This document shows positions 37,437-45,421 of a DNA stretch of 64,000 nucleotides, in pieces. The position numbers and the translations under genes are program-made. This stretch comes from Blautia schinkii (lineage in GTDB: Bacteria > Bacillota > Clostridia > Lachnospirales > Lachnospiraceae), in NCBI RefSeq assembly GCF_013304825.1, contig NZ_JAAWUO010000010.1, positions 62,001 to 126,000 on the forward strand, written 5' to 3'. Every line of letters starts with the position of its first letter. Position 1 is the first letter of the stretch. A model generated the notes under the pieces. It searched no databases and was not told the DNA's origin. It worked only from the letters and a program-made list of their open reading frames with translations.

Positions 37437-37602
37437 CCGAATACCTCCTGTAATTTTTCTATAATTTTACTATTTTCTTTTTGTTTTCACAACTATAATC
37501 AGTATGTATCTATATTTCTCCTGACATTTTGTTACCGTTCACTGGTAATATTCCGCGAAGCAAGTTACGAAGAACAGAGTAAACAGTAACAAAGCAGGCA
37601 CA

Positions 37603-37646
37603 AAAAGCCACGACCGTCTCAATACTCAGAGATTGTCGTGGCTTTT
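37603..37646 (-). terminator. Terminator after the HTH regulator gene
   Basis: A perfect 12-base stem AAAAGCCACGAC/GTCGTGGCTTTT, extended by an inner CGTCTC/GAGATT pairing, lies about 30 bases after the stop. It could act in both directions. Confidence 0.75.
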
Positions 37647-37676
37647 CTCATTTTTAGCCTTTATTGCTTCCTGACT

Positions 37677-38000
37677 CTAACGCTTATGCTTCATCATCTC
37701 ACGCAGCGCAGCCAGAAATACATCCAGTTCCACGTCTGTGCATTTGTTCATCATAAGATTCATCTCGTTTACGCGTTTCGCATGTTCATCGGATTGTTTC
37801 TCCATGAGCATGGCATCCATGGAAAAGTTCAGGACATCTGCCAGTAAAAAGAGTACTTCTACGGATGGCTTTCTGTGTTCGCTTTCGATGTGTTTCATAT
37901 GTGTAGGGCTGATGTTGATCGCTTCTGCAAGCTGTTCCTGAGTCATCTTGTTATCCATTCGTGCTCTGCGGATCGTATCACCTAATAATCCGTCTTTCAT
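37677..38000 (-). CDS. Cro/C1-type helix-turn-helix regulator
   Basis: The protein of 107 residues has an XRE-type HTH (GDTIRRARMDNKMTQEQLAEAINISPTHMKHIE, key TQEQLA turn and SPTHMKHIE recognition helix) and a helical C-terminus. The start ATG 38000 is chosen; a TTG at 38024 is an alternative that would swallow the GGAG ribosome site. It follows the MBL-fold gene by 100 bases on the same strand and may regulate it. Confidence 0.85.
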   Translation of the reverse strand: MKDGLLGDTIRRARMDNKMTQEQLAEAINISPTHMKHIESEHRKPSVEVLFLLADVLNFSMDAMLMEKQSDEHAKRVNEMNLMMNKCTDVELDVFLAALREMMKHKR

Positions 38001-38100
38001 TCGTAATCCATCTCCTTTTTTCAACAGGATACGTGGATAATTGAATGTTGGAAATCATCTTTAAGAGATTTATTTTTCTCTGAAAGAGCACTTTTTAAAC

Positions 38101-39387
38101 TTAGATGTCTTTGTAATAAGATGGTGAAATTACGTCATATTCACGACAGGAGCAGCCATTTTCATAGCTGTCGCAGCAGTCACAGTTGGAACAGTACATG
38201 TGTGCATCATTAATATAAAACAGGCCGCCGTACTGCATGGATGTACGCTGATTCTTGGATTTTTTCTTGCTGTTATCGTAGTAGGCTCCATTTGGGATCA
38301 TCATATTTTCCGGGGAAAATCTGCTGAAATCAAAGAAGTGTGATTCTGTTCCGTGATGAGGTACCTTGATGCACCAGTAATGCTCGTGGAGAGGGATCTT
38401 TCCATCGTAATCTTCCACGATCATCTTCATATACTGTGGCTGCACATCTCCGGTAAACAGAAGGTTCAGTTCGCTGTCACTTGTGTTCTGGAATGCAAGG
38501 CTGATTTTGTGGCGGAACTGGCGTAAAAGATGACCCTGTTTTTCTGCACATTCCAGAAGTGTCTGAAATTCCGGTGTGACCTGAAGTTCGCGGAATTTCT
38601 TTTCTAATTTCTCTGGTCTTAAACGGCGCTGGGTTTCTTTCTGTGAATTCTCAATATCTTCCTGCTCAGCTGATTTAACTGCTGATTTTACTCCTGTTCC
38701 TGCTGTGCTTGCAGTTTCAGCTCCAACTGTTCCATTCGCAGCTGCATCTACAGCTTCTTTCTCTGCCCCCAGGTTGTCTGCCCCGTTTTCATCCACAGTC
38801 ATAGACATAAACAGCTGACGTACTTCCTCTGCGATATTCACAAGCTCAGTCATGGCTTTTTCATTATCTTCGATCAGAGAGTTAAATACATCCTCAGTTT
38901 CTCTGTTCACCATTTTCACATCCGGCCAGAGGGCTGTATATTTCCCTTCAAACTCCGATCCTCTTGACAGAAGATCGATCTTTACTTTTCTGGCGCAAAG
39001 TGCTTCTGCCAGGGCCAAAAGACTGACACGTCTTCCCGGCAGACTGGCTTTTTTCGTGACATCTGCAAGGAGAAGCAGTGTCAGTGTATATTTCATTTCC
39101 GGATCAGAAAATACATCCGGGAGATAAATTTTTTCAAATTCGTAGGCATCTCTCCTGTACCGCATCATATAAAGAAGCCCGGATACGTGATCCGGATGAA
39201 AATGTGTGAGAAGGAGATTTTTTTTGCGGATGGTGGTAAGGTCTGAGATGATCACATCAAAAACTTCCCTTCGCGGTCTTCCCTCGATCTTACTGTTAAC
39301 TGCACCGAAATCCACAAGCAGGCTGCCTTTTCTGTCGCGGATGCAGAAACAGTCTCCGAATCCTACATTGTACATTCGTATTCTCAT
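38101..39387 (-). CDS. ComEC-like MBL-fold hydrolase with Cys-rich tail
   Basis: The 428-residue protein has a metallo-beta-lactamase fold: MYNVGFGDCFCI, LLVDFG and THFHPDHVSGL, with a later FTGDVQP and VPHHGTESHF, as in the soluble ComEC-type nuclease domain. Between the metal motifs lies a low-complexity Ala/Glu/Thr insertion (about 195-255). The last ~35 residues hold eight Cys (MYCSNCDCCDSYENGCSCRE), perhaps another metal site. No membrane segment, so it is cytoplasmic. Substrate unknown; hydrolysis of a phosphodiester or nucleic acid is the best guess. Confidence 0.75.
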   Translation of the reverse strand: MRIRMYNVGFGDCFCIRDRKGSLLVDFGAVNSKIEGRPRREVFDVIISDLTTIRKKNLLLTHFHPDHVSGLLYMMRYRRDAYEFEKIYLPDVFSDPEMKYTLTLLLLADVTKKASLPGRRVSLLALAEALCARKVKIDLLSRGSEFEGKYTALWPDVKMVNRETEDVFNSLIEDNEKAMTELVNIAEEVRQLFMSMTVDENGADNLGAEKEAVDAAANGTVGAETASTAGTGVKSAVKSAEQEDIENSQKETQRRLRPEKLEKKFRELQVTPEFQTLLECAEKQGHLLRQFRHKISLAFQNTSDSELNLLFTGDVQPQYMKMIVEDYDGKIPLHEHYWCIKVPHHGTESHFFDFSRFSPENMMIPNGAYYDNSKKKSKNQRTSMQYGGLFYINDAHMYCSNCDCCDSYENGCSCREYDVISPSYYKDI

Positions 39388-39464
39388 TTACTTTCCCTCT
39401 GGTTTTCTGTTTATCTGCTGCATTCCCGGCAGCAGTTTTTTCTCTCAGGTTATCTTATTATTTC

Positions 39465-39959
39465 TCAGAACCAGATCTGCATATCGTACCAGGTGGCTCC
39501 ACCATGGCAGGAATCTGCAACTCCCAGTTTCTTCATTCCGTGGCTTTCATAAAACGGGATCATATGCTCCTTGCAGGTAAGGATAAGAGCTTTTTTTCCA
39601 CGTTCTTTCGCAAGATCCTTGAAGTATTCCACAAGTTCTCCGGCAATTCCCTGATGACGGTATTCCGGGATCACGTTCAGTCCAAATACAGTCTGGATCT
39701 CTCCGTCTTTCTTATGAAGTGTGATGTCGTGATAAAATTCATCCGGAAGTACCGGTTTATCTGTGGTCCCTCCGTTGATAAATCCTACAATCTTATCATC
39801 TTTCACTGCTACCACAAAATTCTCCGGGAATGCTCCCATACGGTTCACTACATCCTCATGGCTTGCTGCTTCCGCCGGCGGGAAACAGATTGCCTCGATC
39901 TCGGCCAGCCTGTCTGCTTCTTCTGGATGCGCCAGTCTGATCTGTAAATTCTCTGCCAT
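39465..39959 (-). CDS. GNAT family N-acetyltransferase
   Basis: The 164-residue single-domain GNAT has LRLAHPEEADRLAEIE-type strand one (as IRLAHPEEAD) and the acetyl-CoA loop in VIPEYRHQGIAGELVEYF, then ESHGMKKLG. The acceptor is unknown; such small GNATs acetylate amines, peptides or drugs. It has AGGAGG upstream and its own promoter, so it is probably a single-gene unit. Confidence 0.9.
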   Translation of the reverse strand: MAENLQIRLAHPEEADRLAEIEAICFPPAEAASHEDVVNRMGAFPENFVVAVKDDKIVGFINGGTTDKPVLPDEFYHDITLHKKDGEIQTVFGLNVIPEYRHQGIAGELVEYFKDLAKERGKKALILTCKEHMIPFYESHGMKKLGVADSCHGGATWYDMQIWF

Positions 39960-40010
39960 GTATATTTCCTCCTGAAACTAATACAATCTTTTAAAATCAA
40001 TATTTCTTTA

Positions 40011-40039
40011 ATTATATCGGCTGAATGAAAATGCGTCAA
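40011..40039 (-). promoter_or_regulatory. Promoter of the GNAT gene
   Basis: TTGACG and TATAAT on the minus strand with a 17-base spacer, a strong sigma-A match. Confidence 0.8.
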
Positions 40040-40156
40040 CGTTCAACCTCAGGCTTTTTTTATAATCCAGTTTGTCGTGAACTGTAATATACTGACAATG
40101 TTGTCCATCCGAAACCCGGCAGCGAGAGAAGGTGAGGTAAATAGCCAGATATCGAA

Positions 40157-40187
40157 AAGCCCCCAGTATTCACACTACTGAGGGCTT
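40157..40187 (-). terminator. Terminator of the second ABC importer operon
   Basis: AAGCCCTCAGTA/TACTGGGGGCTT on the minus strand forms a 12-base stem with one wobble pair and a seven-base loop, followed by TTTC... only a short T-run. Confidence 0.65.
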
Positions 40188-40294
40188 CATTCTTTCGTCT
40201 TTGCCAGACTTATTCTTTCTTTTGCCTGTTGGCATTATAGCATGTGCTTTGAGGCAGAGCAATATACTTCTCACTGAAAATTAATTTCAACGTC

Positions 40295-41053
40295 TCACAA
40301 CACCGACTCGATCAGCCTCTCCGTATACTCCGTCTTCGGCCTCTCAATGATTTCCTCCGGTGTTCCTTCTTCCTCTACATGTCCGTCGTGCATCACGATC
40401 ACCCGGTCGCAGAACATCTGAACAAGAGCCAGGTCGTGGCAGATAAAAATAAACGCCAGATTCTTTTCTTTTTTCAGCTTTATGAGAAGCTCCATAATCT
40501 GTTTCTGTACAGTCACATCAAGAGCACTGGTGGCTTCATCACAGATCAGAATTTTCGGCTCCACAGCCAGGGCTCTTGCAATGGCTGCTCTCTGACATTC
40601 TCCACCACTGACCTGATGAGGATACCGGTCTGCATAATCTGCACTCAGTCCATATTTAATAAGAAGATTTTCCACATGTTTCCTAGTTTCTTTCTTATTT
40701 ATCCCCATATTCCGGAGACTTTCCCCTATTCCATCCCCAAGTGTACATCTTGGATCAAAGGATTCTCCCGGAGTCTGGAATACCATCTGAATTTCTCTGT
40801 ACGTTTCCCGCAGTTCTTTTCCCTTTACCTGTGTAATATTTTTTCCCAGAAGAAAAATCTCTCCACCGGTCAGTTCCGTCAGATGAGTGATCATCTTTGC
40901 AACCGTACTTTTTCCTGATCCGGACTCACCTACGATTCCAAGACATTCTCCCTGTTTCAGAAAAAAGCTCACATCTTCCACAGCTGTAAAGGATTTTTTC
41001 CCTGATATAAAATTCTTTTTTAAATGACGTACTTCCAGTATATATTCTGCCAC
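40295..41053 (-). CDS. Oligopeptide/nickel-type ABC importer ATPase (NikE/DppF-like)
   Basis: The 252-residue ATPase has Walker A GESGSGKST, signature VSGGECQRAAIARAL and Walker B LICDEATSALD. It belongs to the peptide/opine/nickel uptake group and would pair with the ATPase encoded just upstream (22-base gap). It is the last gene of the second importer operon. The family's C-terminal Cys-containing extension is absent. Confidence 0.92.
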   Translation of the reverse strand: MAEYILEVRHLKKNFISGKKSFTAVEDVSFFLKQGECLGIVGESGSGKSTVAKMITHLTELTGGEIFLLGKNITQVKGKELRETYREIQMVFQTPGESFDPRCTLGDGIGESLRNMGINKKETRKHVENLLIKYGLSADYADRYPHQVSGGECQRAAIARALAVEPKILICDEATSALDVTVQKQIMELLIKLKKEKNLAFIFICHDLALVQMFCDRVIVMHDGHVEEEGTPEEIIERPKTEYTERLIESVL

Positions 41054-41074
41054 TTCTTCTCTCCATTCCTTGTT

Positions 41075-41881
41075 TCAGCCTGTACAAATGCTCTCCAGCT
41101 TGCCTCTGTTCAGACGCGGCACAGAATTCATAAGCTCTTTTGTATAAGGATCCTGCGGATCGTCCAGTATCTGCCTGGTATCTCCGTATTCCATCACTTT
41201 GCCGTTCTTCAGCACCAGAACCTTATCTGCCATTTTTCCAACTACTCCGATGTTATGCGTGACAACAATCATGGCTGTATGATATTCCCGACGCAGAAGC
41301 AGCATTTCCTCAACAACCTGTTTCTGCACGATCACATCAAGGGCACTGGTCGGCTCATCTGCAAGCAGGAGAGATGGATGCTGCAGCATGGAAATACAGA
41401 TTCCCACACGCTGGTTCATACCACCGGACAGTTCAAAAGGATAACTCTTCAGGACACGCCTGCCATCCTTCAGCCCGATCTTTTCCATCATTTCTATTGT
41501 ACGTTCTTCACATTCCCTGCGGCTGATCTTTTCATGTTCCCGCATACTTTCGTAAATCTGATCACCAACTGTACGGATCGGGCAAAGCGCAGCACCGGAA
41601 TCCTGAAAAACCATGGCAATCTCCGGTCCCAGGAGTGTTCGGAGTTCTTTTTCCGGCATATCCACTACATTCCTTCCCATGTACCAGATATCACCTTCCG
41701 TAACCATGCCTTCATTTCCCAGAAGTCCCATAACAGCCTTAATAATAGTACTTTTTCCACTTCCGGATTCACCTACCACCCCAAGGATCTCTCCTTTATT
41801 CAGTTCCAGATTTATATCCTGAACAACAGTTTCTCCATTATAACAGATCGTCACATGATCAAGTTTCAGCAATGCTTCCAT
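41075..41881 (-). CDS. Oligopeptide/nickel-type ABC importer ATPase (NikD/DppD-like)
   Basis: The 268-residue ATPase has Walker A GESGSGKST, signature LSGGMNQRVGICISML and Walker B LLADEPTSALD. It is the first of two half ATPases of the second importer. It lies 17 bases after the substrate-binding protein gene. The C-terminus is short, lacking the Cys-rich end common in DppD. Confidence 0.92.
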   Translation of the reverse strand: MEALLKLDHVTICYNGETVVQDINLELNKGEILGVVGESGSGKSTIIKAVMGLLGNEGMVTEGDIWYMGRNVVDMPEKELRTLLGPEIAMVFQDSGAALCPIRTVGDQIYESMREHEKISRRECEERTIEMMEKIGLKDGRRVLKSYPFELSGGMNQRVGICISMLQHPSLLLADEPTSALDVIVQKQVVEEMLLLRREYHTAMIVVTHNIGVVGKMADKVLVLKNGKVMEYGDTRQILDDPQDPYTKELMNSVPRLNRGKLESICTG

Positions 41882-41898
41882 TTAAAATCTCCCAGCTG

Positions 41899-43461
41899 TT
41901 ATTTCACTTCCAGATCTGCCGTGATCTCATAATAATCACATGGATGTGCAGTCAGCCCTGACACATTTGCTTTTGATACCAGTCCCATATTCAGATGAGA
42001 AACAAAGAAATACGCATCATCATCAAGAATCGTCTGCTGTGCTTCGATGGCAAGCTTTGCTCTCTCATCTGTGTCAAAGGTCTCATGCATTTTTGCTATG
42101 ATATCATCCAGACTTGAGTTACTGTATTTGCCATAATTTTTTGCTGCCCCGGATACAACTGTGCTTGTGAAAAAGTACTCCGGATCACCGGTCGGTGCAG
42201 TTGTAAGAGAACTTACATATACGTCAAAATCTCCATTCTTCGCATAGGTTGCATGATCTGCCGTATTATTTACATTAACCTCAATTCCAATATCCTTTAA
42301 AGTAGACTGTGCATATTCAGCAAGCTTCGGCTGTTCCAGACGTGTCGGATAAGTCAGCCATGTAACAGAGAGTTTTTTTCCATCCTTATCTGCATATCCA
42401 TCACCATCTGTATCCTTCCATCCGGATTCCTCAAGAAGTTTTTTTGCCTCTTCCGGATCATAGGACGGTGCTTTCACTGCATCATTTCCATAAGAAAAGC
42501 TGCTCGGAAAAGCTCCCACTGCCGGAACGCCGCGATTCTCCATGATCACGTTACAGAAGCCGTCTTTATCGATTCCCATCTCTATGGCTTCCCTTACATT
42601 CTTATCCTGCATCAGTTCAGATTCCATATTAAACTGACCGAAAAAGCAGCGGCTTGTTGCAACAGAACTGATCTGATAATCAGGATTTCCGTCAAATAAG
42701 GCATAATTGTCATACTGAAGTCCGTAAGTTCCCTGGATATCTCCTGTCTGCAGAGCTGCTGTCAGTGCACTTCCGTCAGAAAAAGATTTCACGATCACAT
42801 TATCAGTCTTTACCTCTCCGCCCCAGTAGTTTTCATTCTTCACCAGCTTAATTTCTGTAGGGGAAACCTCTGTTGCAATAAAAGGTCCTGTACCTGCAAC
42901 ATTGGCGGAACCGCCTTCTCCCTGCACACCATAATCCATATCTATGATAGCCCCATATGGATCTCCAAGATAATTGATGATCGCAGGACATGCTTCTGTT
43001 GTATGGATCGTCACCGTCATTCCGTCTGCCTCGATCTTGTCAATCTTCATATCTGACGGTGCCCGGTCGTGATTCGCGATCAGATCATCCAGACATTCTT
43101 TAACTGCTTCTCCGTCCATATCTCTGCCACTGGAAAATTTCACGCCATCACGAAGCGTAATTTTCACAGTATTATCATCTGTAAATTCATAATCTGTAGC
43201 AAGCCACGGCTCGATCTCCATGTTGTCATTATATTTAAACAAGGTCTCACCTACACCATAACGCAGGCAGCTCCAGCCGGAATAATTATCATGTGGGTTC
43301 AAACCTGCATCTCCCATCTCCTCACTGTATCCGGTTGTTCCGTAAACAAAAGTTGTCCCTTCTGTTTTATCCTTATTTTCACTTTTCGCATTTACAGACA
43401 CTCCTGTCATGCCCATAACCAGCATTGCCGCAAGTGTCGCTGCCATTATTTTTTTCTTCAT
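41899..43461 (-). CDS. NikA/DppA-family substrate-binding protein, second importer
   Basis: The 520-residue SBP_bac_5 protein resembles NikA: GLNPHDNYSGWSCLRYGVGE, then LRDGVKFSSGRDMDGEAV and VAGTGPFIATEV. The signal peptide (about 1-25) ends VSVNAK and has no lipobox cysteine, unusual for a Gram-positive binding protein. A calcium-loop-like DTDGDGYADKDG lies near residue 355. The ligand cannot be deduced; peptides, opines and metal chelates all occur in this family. Confidence 0.9.
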   Translation of the reverse strand: MKKKIMAATLAAMLVMGMTGVSVNAKSENKDKTEGTTFVYGTTGYSEEMGDAGLNPHDNYSGWSCLRYGVGETLFKYNDNMEIEPWLATDYEFTDDNTVKITLRDGVKFSSGRDMDGEAVKECLDDLIANHDRAPSDMKIDKIEADGMTVTIHTTEACPAIINYLGDPYGAIIDMDYGVQGEGGSANVAGTGPFIATEVSPTEIKLVKNENYWGGEVKTDNVIVKSFSDGSALTAALQTGDIQGTYGLQYDNYALFDGNPDYQISSVATSRCFFGQFNMESELMQDKNVREAIEMGIDKDGFCNVIMENRGVPAVGAFPSSFSYGNDAVKAPSYDPEEAKKLLEESGWKDTDGDGYADKDGKKLSVTWLTYPTRLEQPKLAEYAQSTLKDIGIEVNVNNTADHATYAKNGDFDVYVSSLTTAPTGDPEYFFTSTVVSGAAKNYGKYSNSSLDDIIAKMHETFDTDERAKLAIEAQQTILDDDAYFFVSHLNMGLVSKANVSGLTAHPCDYYEITADLEVK

Positions 43462-43494
43462 ATTTTTTCTCTCTCGCTTTCTTTTACTCTGATG

Positions 43495-44361
43495 TCATTT
43501 TCCTCTGTTCCGTTCTCTTGGATCCATATAATCCCGGACTGTATCGCCCAGCAGATTAAATATCATAACTGTAATAAAAATCGCGGCTCCCGGAGCCAGC
43601 ACCATCCACGGTGCGATCTGCAGCATACTTCTTCCGTCATTGATCATACTTCCCCACTCAGCCATTGGCGGCTTCACTCCAAGTCCCAGGAAGGAAAGTC
43701 CTGCAAGCTCCATCATCATGGTTCCGATATCAAGAACTGCTGTCACAAGAATCGGTCCTGCAATATTGGGTAAAATATGTTTTATCAGAAGTTTTCCTGT
43801 ACTGCTGCCGGAAAGCTTCGCTGCCATCAGATACGGAGAAGCTTTCTGTGTCAGGGTAAGTCCTCTGGCAAGCCTTGCAAATTTCGGCCAGCTGATCACA
43901 GCCAGGGCGATGATCGCATTCTGGATTCCTCCTCCCAGCACAGCAGCTACTGCCAGTGCAAAAACAAGTCCCGGGAATGCAAGAAAAAGATCTGAAATAC
44001 GCATAAGGACTGCCTCTGTTTTTCCGCCTCTCCAGCCACATAAAATTCCGATCACAGTTCCCACAACCGTGATCACAGCTACCAGGATCAGTGTTCCGTA
44101 AATACTCACAGTACTTCCTGTAATCACTCTTGACAGCATATCTCTGCCATAACGGTCTGTTCCCAGAAGATGCTCCGGGCATGGTGCCTTCTGTGCCAGT
44201 GTCAGATCCTGCGCATAAGGATCATAAGGGCAAAGATATTTTGCAAACGCTGCGATCAGCAAAAGTACTGCAGTCAGTATCAGAAAAAATATCAGTTTGG
44301 CCCTGGTATGATTTTTCCTGATCTTCTGTTTCCGGACAGTTATCTTTTTTTCTCCACTCAT
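43495..44361 (-). CDS. ABC importer permease (NikC/DppC-like), second importer
   Basis: The 288-residue permease has six membrane segments and the N-terminal oligopeptide-permease-C segment. DLTLAQKAPCPEHLLGTDRYGRDMLSR holds the family motif LGTDxxGRD. The EAA loop is near LMAAKLSGSSTGKLLIKHILPN. Its start overlaps the stop of the partner permease by four bases. Confidence 0.93.
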   Translation of the reverse strand: MSGEKKITVRKQKIRKNHTRAKLIFFLILTAVLLLIAAFAKYLCPYDPYAQDLTLAQKAPCPEHLLGTDRYGRDMLSRVITGSTVSIYGTLILVAVITVVGTVIGILCGWRGGKTEAVLMRISDLFLAFPGLVFALAVAAVLGGGIQNAIIALAVISWPKFARLARGLTLTQKASPYLMAAKLSGSSTGKLLIKHILPNIAGPILVTAVLDIGTMMMELAGLSFLGLGVKPPMAEWGSMINDGRSMLQIAPWMVLAPGAAIFITVMIFNLLGDTVRDYMDPRERNRGK

Positions 44362-45302
44362 GCTCTGTCACCTCCAAGCCTTACTCTCGGATCAAGATAG
44401 TGGTAAACGATATCTGTCACAAGATTTACCAGTACATAGATAACCGCCATCCATGCCACATAAGCCTGTATAATGGGATAATCTCGCATATTGATGGCAT
44501 CTACAGCCAGCTTTCCAACTCCGTCCCACATAAAAATATTCTCTACAATGGCTGTTCCTCCCAGAAGATTTCCGATGGATAAGGCCAGAAGAGTGATGAT
44601 CGTCAGCATTGATGCTTTCATAACACTTTTCCATATGATCACGCTTCCTCTGATTCCCCGAGCCTTCGCCCCCATCACATACGGCTTGTTCAGCTCTTCC
44701 AAAACCGTGGCACGTACCTGCCTTGTATACTTGGCAGCCATAGAAACAGCCAGCGTCAGTGTAGGAAGAATGATGCTCTGCCCAAGATCAGAATTCGTTA
44801 CTACCGGTAAAATTCCCAGTTTAACAGATAAAAAATACATCAGAACCATTGCCGCAAAAAAATTCGGCATGGAATTTCCCACAAAGCTTAAGAACCGGAT
44901 CACATAATCGATCCATTTATTATGTTTCACCGCAGATAAAATTCCAAGGGGAACCGCAAGAAGAACAGTTAGAATGATAGATGACAATGTCAGCATGATC
45001 GTTGCAGGAAGCTTTGAAGTGAAAGTTTCGTAAACATCTCTGTGGGAAACATAACTCTCTCCCATATCACCTGTGACCATCCCTGCAAACCAGTTTGCAT
45101 ATTGAACAGGAAACGGCTTATCAAGACCATATTCCGCCTTTGTCTTATCAATAATTTCCTGCGATACTGAAGAGCCTGCATTTTCATACATATACGTCAC
45201 TGCATCTCCACCGGCCAGCCTCATCATGGCAAATGACAGAAATGTGATCCCGATCAGGACCGGGATCAACTGCAGAAGTCTTTTAAAAATATATCTTCTC
45301 AT
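44358..45302 (-). CDS. ABC importer permease (NikB/DppB-like), second importer
   Basis: The 314-residue permease has the NikB-type N-terminus (RRYIFKRLLQLIPVLIGITF) and the EAA loop with YVMGAKARGIRG. First gene of the second importer operon, which runs B, C, A, D, E. Its leader carries copy iii of the shared operator. Confidence 0.93.
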   Translation of the reverse strand: MRRYIFKRLLQLIPVLIGITFLSFAMMRLAGGDAVTYMYENAGSSVSQEIIDKTKAEYGLDKPFPVQYANWFAGMVTGDMGESYVSHRDVYETFTSKLPATIMLTLSSIILTVLLAVPLGILSAVKHNKWIDYVIRFLSFVGNSMPNFFAAMVLMYFLSVKLGILPVVTNSDLGQSIILPTLTLAVSMAAKYTRQVRATVLEELNKPYVMGAKARGIRGSVIIWKSVMKASMLTIITLLALSIGNLLGGTAIVENIFMWDGVGKLAVDAINMRDYPIIQAYVAWMAVIYVLVNLVTDIVYHYLDPRVRLGGDRA

Positions 45303-45365
45303 TTTCTTCCTTTCCGCATTTTAAATGTTCAGATAATAAAAGTTTAACAAACCTCCTGCTCTGTC

Positions 45366-45385
45366 ACAACCCCCGTGGGGGGATT
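45366..45385. promoter_or_regulatory. Shared operator, copy iii (upstream of second importer)
   Basis: ACAACCCCCGTGGGGGGATT on the plus strand, a near-palindrome about 65 bases before the first permease gene, in a 119-base gap. No good -35 sits behind the TATTAT-like -10 near 45325, consistent with an activator. Nearly identical sequences occur at 51,335 and 54,969. Confidence 0.7.
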
Positions 45386-45421
45386 CCGCATATTCCATTC
45401 TGTCATGTATATGTATTCCTT

